From contig CANJKZ010000010.1 in the NCBI GenBank assembly GCA_947471745.1, positions 5,327,001-5,391,000 on the forward strand: a DNA stretch of 64,000 bases, given 5' to 3'. Below the pieces are notes generated by a model. That model had not been told where the DNA came from. It did no database searches and was given only the letters and a program-made list of their open reading frames with translations. A program made the position numbers and the translations under genes. This stretch comes from Closterium sp. Naga37s-1 (lineage: Eukaryota; Streptophyta; Zygnematophyceae; Desmidiales; Closteriaceae). Below are positions 37,501-44,935 of this stretch, piece by piece; position 1 is the first letter of the stretch; every line of letters starts with the position of its first letter.

Positions 37501-38795
37501 TGAGCTCAGTGGGGCAGCGAGCTAGGAAGTGGTCCCTGATTGAACGCAGAGTGTCAGGGAGGCGAGTGACTAGGTGGTAGAGAGTGAGCCAGAGCGGGGG
37601 GGGGTTCTTGTCAAGAAACTCAGCGGGCATAGCAGCACGGAAGCGGGCCTCACTAGTTCGGAGGTGCGTGATGAGGTCAGAGACTGTGGAGAAAGCTGAC
37701 AGGTCTGGGAACAGGTAGGGGAGCGAGAGACGGCCGAGTGCAGCAGAGGCAGGTGAGGAGTAGCGTGCAACTACAGCAGTGTACAGTGCCTGCGCAGTTT
37801 TGTGCTGGCCAAAGTGCTCGCGTTCATCTACCGGCAGGGAATTGCGAATAGCGAAGCGAGCGTGAGCGTCACGAGTCTGCCACTGTGAGCGGGCAGTACT
37901 GTCAGCTGTAGCAGCAGGGGCAGTAGCATGGCCTAGCGCGTGATCGTACAGTGAGATATCCTCCTTGGCAGTGAGCTGGAGGAATAGGTGTAAGTCATCG
38001 AGCCAGATCTCAAACTTCAGTGGGCGGCCCTCAGCATCGAAAGCTAGCACAGAAGGACTAGCCATAGTTGCAGTGACAGTAGTAGTAGGAACTGCAGTAG
38101 TAGGAACAGTAGGGCGGCATGGCTCTGCCTAGGCGGCGCGGCTCGGTTCGGGCGGCGCGGCTCGGTTCGGGCGGCGCGGCTTGGTTCGGGCGGCGCGGCT
38201 CGGTTCGGGCGGTGCGGTTCGGCTCGGGCCGGGCTACGGGGCAGTGCGCGACGGGGGGGGGGGGGCGTGCACACGGGCGGCTGTAGCGGGCGGGCCGTGG
38301 CCTTGCGTGGGCCTGACTAGTACGTGGGCGGCCTAGAGGGCGGCGGCACGGCCTACGGGCGGGGCTGCCGGTCGTTAGCGGGCTACGCGCGGCCAGAAGG
38401 GCCCGTCGACGGGCTGCTAGCGGGCGGCGCGTGGCAGCGTGGGAGGCTAACGGGCGGCGCACTCGCAGGAAACGCCGCGCGCGGGCTGCTAGGGGGCGAC
38501 GCACGCGAGAAAAAAAAGGCCGCGTGCGGCTCTACTGAGCTGCGCACGGGCAGTAGGAGACAGCGAGGCGCACGAGGGCGCACTAGGAGAAAGGCGCTCG
38601 AGGGCGCTTCGAACGGAACGGTGGGCCCTAAGGAGCGATCCTAGGTCTAAACCTACGCTCTTAATACCATGTTAGAAAGAAGAAGTGTTGGACTAGAAAG
38701 GAAAGGGAGTACAAGTACCTAACCCTAGAATTGTGTACCCCCTAAAGGCTAACCCACTGTAGCCTACACAAATACAACATATATAATGTTTGACA
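31587..38795 (-). mobile_element. Copia LTR retrotransposon, looks whole
   Basis: 7,209 bp with 126-bp LTRs at 31587-31712 and 38670-38795 that appear identical, and a 5-bp target duplication GACAG (31582-31586, 38796-38800). On the minus strand the primer-binding site TGGTATTAAGAGC adjoins the 5' LTR (about 38657-38669) and the polypurine tract (GGGGGTG) adjoins the 3' LTR (about 31713). One gag-pol frame spans 31946-38065. A young Ty1/Copia insertion within the MULE. Confidence 0.96.
31946..38065 (-). CDS. Copia Gag-Pol polyprotein (2039 codons, open)
   Basis: Parts in order: a Gag-like N-terminal domain (about 1-230); a long Gly-rich stretch (about 255-345); a short Cys/His region; protease with the active-site motif LDSGAS; integrase with the HHxxC-type start and a D-D-E core (TLHMDVWGP, LHSDRGGEF, PQQNGVAER); a Pro/Ala/Gly-rich linker; reverse transcriptase (YVDDLVF); and RNase H ending DVFTKAL. 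Copia elements usually make one polyprotein, as here. The linker is unusually rich in GGAAGA-type repeats. Confidence 0.95.
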   Translation of the reverse strand: MASPSVLAFDAEGRPLKFEIWLDDLHLFLQLTAKEDISLYDHALGHATAPAATADSTARSQWQTRDAHARFAIRNSLPVDEREHFGQHKTAQALYTAVVARYSSPASAALGRLSLPYLFPDLSAFSTVSDLITHLRTSEARFRAAMPAEFLDKNPPPLWLTLYHLVTRLPDTLRSIRDHFLARCPTELTIDLLEKELLAAEASIVTVGASRGDPRTPFFEGCSPSPLLPSVASAAAVDLVGTEQVGTASAPSWRRSGKGKGGKGGGGDGGGGGGGGGGGGGGGGGAGGASGGGGGGGGSGGGGGRGGGGGGGGGGRGGGRGGGGRGGSGGGGGRGGAGGGQSQQPTPSPQELREWYSQHGGGGGLSCTYVIRTGDRTGQMCGRAHTTQRCFSRLDDAWRTQFPAATELPRWADLMKKNIDIYALDFDAILTAMYVLSTSGEGAQYLRVPPDPGIRTSEAAALGASASVALGAGEAAAPGTPVSPAPGTGEATALGARESAPPGTESTEALHTFTLDSGASRCFFRDRTALEQLARPVAISLADPSGGPVIATSSTVLPCLAVPSGTLSGLHLPSFSTNLVAGCALQDGGVHQFTPAYERVTHCTCARTGRHLATFTRQPGSDLYTLTTESPQVAASASTSGQLSAPCSCRSLAHETILWHHRLGHPSVQRLRAMHKRYLVSGLPRVLPPLPPSPAPPCLPCVEGRQRAAPHSSSFPPTTAPLQTLHMDVWGPARVRGQGQERYFLIVVDDYSHYTTVFPLRTKGEVPDVLIPWIRASRLQLSERFHSDFPVLRLHSDRGGEFSSDLLAAYCAEHGIRQSFTLPASPQQNGVAERRIGLVMEVARTSLIHAAAPHFLWPFAVRYAAHQLNLWPRVSLPETSPTLRWTGEVGDASRFRVWGSRAFVCDTSADKLSSRAVPCVFLGFVPDASDWQFYHATSRRVLPSQDVTSDESVPYYRLFPYRTAPLPPPPLFLAPGAAVVDPLPPQGAAPSGVSQVDPVEPVEVAVDSRPARGAEPERAEPERAEPGGAEPGGAEPGGTEPGGAESGGAEPGGAEPAGAESGGAEPGCATSEGAETERASPGGALSSLQLREWYLQYCSLRRGASGARSVAGAGASASPPRRELPSPQRLREWYARRCSLRSGAPSAADPGAGGAAGAGGAAAGGAAGAAGGAAGAGAAGAAGGAASTGGAAGAADAAGGAAGAGGAAGAAGAAGGTATTGGAAGAAGAAGGAAAAGGAAGATGGPGGARTGGTGAAGSGPAEGVLAGGAERPRPYYVPLLQQVLSLPPSTGPSPPLLSPPPVQSQSQLQPASPLPGPSPYAEPTGGLTERREPESRPPLPESRPASPESRPESPVRAVRAGRRAPRERPPPVPGTHYMTLRPSTAPQRVPLPSPPASSRPALADPESDSLRAASPTVTRLLATVVTDPSFESSAASALVAELVDFAAACRLDYAASLVAESESVCPPSVGGECALGTDVLEDRQEEFECFAAALPHLVSMLVAPEGDPDAPDIPTPRSYVEAMEGLYSSQWQTAMDAEMASWKSTGTYVDEVPPPGANIVSGMWIFRVKRPPGSPPVFKARYVARGFSQREGVDFFQTFSPTPKMTTLRVLLHVAAQRDYELHSLDFSTAFLQGSLHEEIWLRRPPGFTGSFPPGTQWSLRRPVYGLRQAPREWHDTLRTTLAALGFAPSTADPSLFLRTDTTLPPFYVLVYVDDLVFPTADTEALAHVKSELQKRHTCTDLGELTSYLGLRITRDRAQRTITLTQSHMVQQVLQRFGFTYSSPQPTPLPTGHSLSALPSDESVEPSGLYPELVGCLMYLMTCTRPDLAYPLSILAHYVAPGCHRKEHMDVAKRVLRYLCSTSGMGLVLGGRRDVVLTGHSDASWADDQATQRSSQGYTFSLGSGSVSWRSTRSSSVLSSSCEAEIYATAMAAQELRWLTYLLTDLGERPRSPPVLYVDNKAAIALCEEHRLEHRTKHIAPRYFLARELQQRGQLRLSYVATRANTADVFTKALQPCDHQRFCTVLGLVPTLPHLLTS

Positions 38796-38843
38796 GACAG
38801 TCCCTATTATTCAACACTCAGCAAATTATCGTACCCCATACCA

Positions 38844-40865
38844 TTAATTTGCTACACGATACACCTCTGACCCCCCATATTTTCCCTTACACTTCTTCCT
38901 GGTATGCTGAGTAGACCCACAGTCGCCACATTTGTATGTCCGTTTTGGCGCTTCACGCCTTCGGTTGGATTGTGGCCGCCCTGATCCTCTCTGCACAAAG
39001 ACCGGGGGGTCACAAACTCCCTCCTCAACGGGCTTGGTCTCCGCGATGACCGTGTCTATACACGAATACGGAATGAGTGCCGAGTACGTCCTTCTCCAGC
39101 TCTCCGTCTTCCAGTACCTGGTGATCAAGGAAATAACATCCATTTGCCTATCCCGTAAGTGTGCAAACGCATGAGAACAAGGAAACCGATATTCTTGCCA
39201 GTTCTTGCACTCGCACAATCTCTCTCCCACATCATTGTTGAAGAAGAGGGGACGTCGGTCCAAAGTGCTCCCCTTGTTCCGAACTCTTGCCTTGCTCGGC
39301 CCATTGCGTGTCACCCTGTAACCACGGCTTCGGTTCTTTTTCAGCTCAAACCGCTTCTCAGCTTCGACCGTCAATGCATGCTGCCAGTTGGATGACTTTT
39401 TATGCCCATCCGAGTATATTTTAGCCATCCAATCCCACATGCCCGCCATCACATAAGATACCGGCAAGATGCGGATCTTCTTAATAGCATTGTTGATCGA
39501 CTCCACCATCTGGCTGCTGTAAATGCCAAACCGACATGTGGGGGCATAACACCGTGCCCATTGCTTGATGAATACTGGGTTTTTTTTTTTCCTCTTGTAT
39601 CTCGGTCCATCTTGGCCCGTGCGAACAATAATGCCCGCCCCATCCTCCATTGTGTCACTGTCCACGCGCTCAGCATCAGCATTGCCCGACCCCCCCAATC
39701 CCGTCTCTACACCGTGGTTAACGTCCGTTGCCGCTGCGGCTTCGTTGGCCCGACCCATGTTTGTCGGAACATCCTGCTGCGGCAGTGGCTGACGCGCACT
39801 TTGGCTCCCTTGCGTAGGCAGGTGTGCTACTGGTGATCCGGCGCGTTCCCGCCTTCTTGCACCTGCCTCTCTTGCACTCTGCCTTCCCCTGATAATCTCC
39901 ATCCTCCGTTGGCGTCTCATGGCCGCTTGTTGCGCTGTTGTGGTGGATGGCAGTTGAGTTGTAGTATTGTTGGATTGGCAGCCATGGCCCATGTCTGTAC
40001 GCTCCTCATCCCCATCAGGCTCCGAATCCTCCCCGCAGCTGATTTGACTCCCATCCTCCACGTCAAAGTGCTCCTTGAATACTTCATCTGTGGTATCTGC
40101 CTCTGCCTCACTCTCTGAGATGGTTGTAGCATTGTCTCTCTCATTCTCGCCTGCCAAAGAAGGGTGCGCGGATGTGGTTGCTGTCACACGATCAAGTGGA
40201 TGCATGTTGTCAGCAGCCGCCGATTGAGGTTGCATGTCTCTAGGCCGGTGACACGTGTGATCTGCAGTTGGCATGGGGGGCAACCCATGGTCCTTTTGGG
40301 GCGGCTGCGATGGAAGCTGCTGAGATGGCTGCTGCTGAAATGCTGGCTGCTGGGTTGATTGTTGCTGACGTGAATGCTGATGTACTCTTCTGTGAAGTGA
40401 CGGTGTACGCTGAGATGGTGGCTGTTGAAATGGATACTGCCGAGCGTGTTGCAGCTGAGATCGTCCCTGCAACGATGATGGTGGTTGTGTCACTTGCTGC
40501 TGGGATGGTCGTTGCTGAGATGGTGCCTGCTGAGAAGGTTCCTGCTGTGATGGTGCGTGTTGCTCTCCCCTGCGACCACTCCTCCTTTGCCGCCGCACTT
40601 CCATCCTTGCCATTCTCGCGCTTCTAGCAGCACCCGTGCGGCTTGTCAACCCATCCCCCGCATCTGGCTCCCGTGCACGCTGGTTGGCCCCGCGTCCGCC
40701 ACGGCTCTGCTGCGCACTGGCCTCCTCGACCCCAAAGAGATAGTTAGCCATTGCAGCACATTCGGCCCGGCATCTCCTCACGAGTTTGCCAAACTTCCGT
40801 TTAGTGCGGCAGTTGGCGAGTTTCTTGAAGAGTTCGGAGGCGTTAGGGGCCAAACTTGAGCACAT
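38844..40865 (-). CDS. MULE transposase, C-terminal part with SWIM and zinc knuckle
   Basis: 673-codon frame. Residues 1-50 continue the transposase after the catalytic core. About 54-420 is a low-complexity Gln/Ser/Pro-rich stretch (SQQxPSQQ repeats) not typical of MULEs. From about 436 the family pattern resumes: QWARCYAP, SQMVESINNAIKKIR, then a SWIM zinc finger CECKNWQEYRFPCSHAFAH and a final zinc knuckle CGDCGSTQHTRKKC (CX2CX4HX4C). The preceding core (SWHLEQNVLKFGP, about 40865-40990) is in another frame, so the transposase is frameshifted here. Confidence 0.82.
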   Translation of the reverse strand: MCSSLAPNASELFKKLANCRTKRKFGKLVRRCRAECAAMANYLFGVEEASAQQSRGGRGANQRAREPDAGDGLTSRTGAARSARMARMEVRRQRRSGRRGEQHAPSQQEPSQQAPSQQRPSQQQVTQPPSSLQGRSQLQHARQYPFQQPPSQRTPSLHRRVHQHSRQQQSTQQPAFQQQPSQQLPSQPPQKDHGLPPMPTADHTCHRPRDMQPQSAAADNMHPLDRVTATTSAHPSLAGENERDNATTISESEAEADTTDEVFKEHFDVEDGSQISCGEDSEPDGDEERTDMGHGCQSNNTTTQLPSTTTAQQAAMRRQRRMEIIRGRQSAREAGARRRERAGSPVAHLPTQGSQSARQPLPQQDVPTNMGRANEAAAATDVNHGVETGLGGSGNADAERVDSDTMEDGAGIIVRTGQDGPRYKRKKKNPVFIKQWARCYAPTCRFGIYSSQMVESINNAIKKIRILPVSYVMAGMWDWMAKIYSDGHKKSSNWQHALTVEAEKRFELKKNRSRGYRVTRNGPSKARVRNKGSTLDRRPLFFNNDVGERLCECKNWQEYRFPCSHAFAHLRDRQMDVISLITRYWKTESWRRTYSALIPYSCIDTVIAETKPVEEGVCDPPVFVQRGSGRPQSNRRREAPKRTYKCGDCGSTQHTRKKCKGKYGGSEVYRVAN

Positions 40866-41486
40866 TCTGCTCCAAGTGCCAGCTGCAAAAGTAGTGGGGG
40901 AACTGGGATGGGAAAACTTCTTTAACCGCCGGAATTAAGCCCCTGTCACGATCGCTGATGAGGGAGGCATCCTGGGTGGCCGGCCACGACGGAAAATGCT
41001 TCAACAAATTCTCACAAAACCACTTCCAACTATCTTTGTTTCTTCACTCTCGCACAGGCCGTAAGCAAGTGGAACAAGCTGGTTATTTCCATCCTTAGCA
41101 GCTGCTACCAAGAGCGTGGCCCGTTGCGCACGAATAAGAAATGTACCATCCAAACCTATGACTGGACGACAAAACCTTAGAGCATTTCTTGACGCCGATG
41201 GGGCGACAAAAGCCCGGAAGAAAGCGTGATCCCTTGTTACCAGGTCGAGCGTTGAATCAGCGTCAATCTCTTTGAAGCGTTCCAACACCCGCGGAATGTA
41301 GCGAAAAGACGTTTTCCAATCTCCAAAACGTTCCTTCAGCATCTTTTCCTTGAGCCTGCAAAAACGGACGATTGTGTGCAAGATAACAAAAGAAGGTGGC
41401 ACAAACATGAGGTGGATGGGGTGATTAAGAACTTGCATGTGACAATAGCAGTCATGTGGAATGAATGCTAGAAAACTTACCGCCAA
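40866..41486 (-). pseudogene. MULE transposase catalytic core (broken)
   Basis: 41486-41060 encodes the start of the MULE DDE domain: FRYIPRVLERF, CRPVIGLDGTFLI (first Asp), LVAAAKDGNNQLVPLAYGLCESE. The continuation WKWFCENLL, SLISDRDRGLIPAV (second Asp) and the CxxH-type FCSWHLEQN is in a different frame over about 41050-40870. A single-base loss near 41048 explains the shift. With the shift at about 40865 the protein has at least two frame breaks, so this copy is probably non-autonomous now. Confidence 0.8.
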
Positions 41487-41527
41487 GATTATTTATAATT
41501 AATATCGGGACCACCGGTAGACGCAAT

Positions 41528-42097
41528 CTATTCCTTGTACGTCCCGGGAGGGTGATGTGGTGCAGCTTGGACAAGATTGCCGTGATGACGCTGCAGATAG
41601 GACACTTTATTTGTCGTGTGTATCACGTAGCGGTCCCGATCAACGAGTGAGCAGCAGTGGGATGATGGGGCGGACAGTTTATCGACACGCCAAAACCCAC
41701 CCACTCCGTCAGTAGAGTACTCACACTGCCACCGGCACGGGGGTTTACGACGCTCATGTTGACTCGTGCAAATGGCTTTGGCTCTGTTTCGCCTACTCCT
41801 CGTAACCCTAAATCCGAAGTTGCAAGCTACGGAATAGTCCTCCAGTGCTTCGTACAAAAATTGCTTAGATGAGTAAAGTTGACCTTCACACAACGGTGCT
41901 CGATCATCTATGACAATTTGTGGCGAGGGAGCCTCGTCGGCGACCATTTCCCGGAGCAACGCACGGTACATATCGCTTTGCTTCGGCTCTCCAGTTCCAA
42001 CGAAGCAAAACTCTGTGTCGTCATTGCCTGAGTCGGACTCTGTGCTAGAAGTATATGACGTCGAACTCATTGCAGCAAATAGGAACGTTCTAACCAT
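41528..42097 (-). CDS. MULE transposase N-terminal (MuDR DNA-binding) part
   Basis: 189 codons. An acidic N-terminus is followed by a MuDR-type domain: LYSSKQFLYEALEDYSVACN, FGFRVTRSRRNRAKAICT, a Cys/His region around KPPCRWQCEY, and DRYVIHTTNKVSYLQRHHGN. The frame ends about 40 bp before the catalytic part. An intron or a break joins them; I cannot decide which. Confidence 0.75.
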   Translation of the reverse strand: MVRTFLFAAMSSTSYTSSTESDSGNDDTEFCFVGTGEPKQSDMYRALLREMVADEAPSPQIVIDDRAPLCEGQLYSSKQFLYEALEDYSVACNFGFRVTRSRRNRAKAICTSQHERRKPPCRWQCEYSTDGVGGFWRVDKLSAPSSHCCSLVDRDRYVIHTTNKVSYLQRHHGNLVQAAPHHPPGTYKE

Positions 42098-42704
42098 AGG
42101 CCCTCCTAGATGAACCTACTATAAGGACCTAACTGGTCTAATCAAAGGCTAAGGTAGATTTCAACCCTAAAACGACGAGAAGAAATGGTGTGAGCGATCT
42201 CTAGCATATGGGTCAAACGGTAAAGCGCGGGAAGATGGAAAGGGCGTACCAAACCAGATTGAGCATCTTAATACGAACCTAATTGGCCAGAGTTTAACTC
42301 TTGTGCGAGTGTTTTTAGTATATGATTGGCGGGATCATATAGGAAATTGTGTATAAATGAACGCGTTCAAATATGATCGCCAAACCTTAGTGATTGCGCT
42401 TGATTGGACGCGCAACGGCCACAATAGCACCGCGCATAAATCTTGACCAATCATGCGCGATCGTTATTGCTGTGACGGATCGTTTCGGGTCAATAGAAGT
42501 ATATGATCGCGGTGCAATATGCTCGATCGCTGATTGGTTTGTAGTTTGGTCGCGCATTAGCTCGAAATTGGTCGCGCAAACACTATTGTTCGGAATATTT
42601 GTCGGTTTCTTGTACACTGGGCGGGCCACGTTCGAGCCCGCCACCCTGGCGAAAATTTCGGGTGGTCAATGGTTATGTACACTTATGCGGGATAACCCTC
42701 GCAC

Positions 42705-42885
42705 GAATGGGGAATTTCGGGGCTACAAAGCCCCGTAGGGTAATGCGCCGAAGAAAAAAAAGCCAGGAAGAATCCCCTGGCGTGGCCACTCGAGTCATTA
42801 TCACCAAATTTGGTGGCCACTCGAGTAATGCGTGGCCACGCGAGGGATGGTGAATCACCTTCTTGGCCACTGGAGTCATTCTCTC
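42705..42885 (-). repeat. MULE right terminal inverted repeat
   Basis: Inverted counterpart of 28954-29135, ending GAGTCATTCTCTC directly against the CACACCAAC target duplication. Confidence 0.9.
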
Positions 42886-42894
42886 CACACCAAC
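42886..42894. repeat. MULE target-site duplication, right
   Basis: CACACCAAC, same as 28945-28953. Confidence 0.9.
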
Positions 42895-44860
42895 GCACCT
42901 GTTGTGACGATTTCTACCAAGCTATTTGTACCCTTTTCTGCACATTCCCATATCACTTTTGTAGGTGATAAGAGAACGCGTTATATTTCACTAACAAACG
43001 GAACAGGTGACTTCTGATTCGCTCCAAACCACATTTGAGTATCAACTGCTTAAATGCAAGTTTTTGTGGCGCTTATGGTAAAGCATGTTTTCTATCGGCA
43101 TAAGTCAATAAATACATCTTCTTTTCCATTTATTGTTTTGTTGCGCTTCCAAGTCAACGAACTTGGATGGATCCACCTTGTATGCGTGTATTGACAGCAT
43201 GAAATACAAATTATTGGCAATATTGTTGAGAAATTTAGGTCGCCGGAGCGAGAGAAAAATAGAAGGTACTGTCTGGTTTGATCGTGGACCGATGGAAGTC
43301 GATTTAACAATAGGACAGAGGCGGAATAGACGATTTGCATCACCTGCTGCTGGGGCTGCTGAACCTGTAAATGCCTGCATGAGACATAAGGGAGAAGCAC
43401 ATGCTAAACACTCCAGGAAAAGGGGGAGGAAGAAAAACACAATCTAAACAGAAATACTTTACCAGTTTTGAGGAATAATAAGGATACAACCACCAGACAT
43501 TACCATTCTAAGGAATAGTAAGGATAAAACACAAACATGCCAAAGGATGTGAGGTAACACCCTACAAATCATGGGGCAAAAGATTATCATTCCCTAAGGT
43601 TTCTAAGAACCCACCAGCTTGAATTTGTAGTTGTGTGCTGTCGGGCACTGTGCATTGCTTTGGCACCGGCTCTGTGGCTGCACATGAGGGAGTGTGACAG
43701 GCAAACGTAGGCCGAGCCAGCGTAATCCCCTTGTTGCAATAATCCAGCCCTCTAAATTCCACAGTATCTATCCCAACATGGTGTTGTTCAATTGGGTACA
43801 TAACCATCAAGACAGATAGCACTGACAACTAGAAGAGGTGCTGCTGGTGGTGCTGCCAGAGAACCAGCTGAAGAGATTGCTGCTGGACAAGGAGGAGTCT
43901 GGTGTTGGGATGGCAGGAAGACGAGAGAGTGAGCTAGCAGGAAAAGAGAAAGAGAGAGAGACAAGCCAGCTGAGGTATAGGTGCTGGATGAGAATGGAGT
44001 TGGTCGTGGGATGGGGGGATGAGAGAGGGGGGGAGGCGGAGAGTGAATGGGGGGGAGTATAGAGGGGAGGAAAGCAGCTAAAGGGACTGCTGCTGGTAGA
44101 TTAGGTGTCTAGTGATGGTATGGTTAACAAGGAAGGGATATAGGGGTTGAGCCATGAGTGCAAGACGGGGGAATACAAAAAAAAATCTTAACTGAAGAAA
44201 TGGCTACCACTGTAATAGAAAAGGAATTAGGTAATGGGATGCCGGGATGGGGACAAAAGAGAGGGAATGCGAAAGAAGGGGAGAGTAAGAGAAAACAAAA
44301 ACCGAATGTAAAGGGTGTTCTGTAGAGAGTGTTCTTGGAGATAATAGGAGTCTAGTGATGGGATGTAGAGGTGTGAGTGGCGAGAGGAGAGAGGATCAAT
44401 GGAGACACTTCTGTAGCCCGCCCATCCTATTTTAATCTATCCATAAAAGTATTATGGCATTCAACCCTACCCGTGCCAACTCATCCCAATTATCCTATCT
44501 CTCACCAACCATCATCTCTCATGCCACCCATCCTGCCTCATGCTAGATCATGCCACCCATACTATCTTATGGCATTCATACTATCTCATGCCATTCATAC
44601 TATCTCATGTTATTCATGCTATCTCATGCCATTCATCCCAGGATGCAACGCCGCAAAACAAGACTGGTAGGTAAGTGGCTGGCATGGTGATAGATGGTCG
44701 CTGTATGGAGATCTGGTGGTGATGGGTACAAAGATTCAGGTAGTCCATTTCAGCCTACCCCTCAAATCAATATGGGACCCTGCTCGTAAATATCTGACAA
44801 ACAATGTAGTTTACAGCAAATGGCTTACCAGACTTCAGTCTAGTCAGACTTCTCAATCGC
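42895..44860. other. Region without a supported gene
   Basis: A 104-codon + frame at 43133-43447 is the only mid-size ORF and matches nothing I recognise. A loose CATGCCATTCATACTATCT array lies at about 44540-44640. Confidence 0.4.
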
Positions 44861-44861
44861 T

Positions 44862-44935
44862 CTTTCCCAACTCACCTGCTCTTTCCCAACTCACCTGCTC
44901 TTTCCCAACTCACCTGCTCTTTCCCAACTCACCAG
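44862..44935 (-). repeat. 19-bp array starting at a splice donor
   Basis: In minus direction a likely exon end is followed by about four units of GTGAGTTGGGAAAGAGCAG, each starting as a 5' splice site. Same architecture as at 5220 and 8395. Confidence 0.8.

Larger units (their letters stand above)
28954..42885 (-). mobile_element. Mutator-like (MULE) DNA transposon with nested LTR elements
   Basis: Flanked by perfect 9-bp duplications (28945-28953, 42886-42894). The terminal inverted repeats start GAGAGAATGACT and stay nearly identical for about 180 bp (28954-29135 against 42705-42885), with weaker similarity to about 280 bp. They contain repeated CTCGAGTGGCCAC words. The subterminal zone 29270-30170 is dense in CATATGACCGGTCATATG-like words. 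The transposase pieces lie at 38844-42097 on the minus strand. Removing the two inserted LTR elements leaves about 5.4 kb. Confidence 0.92.
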
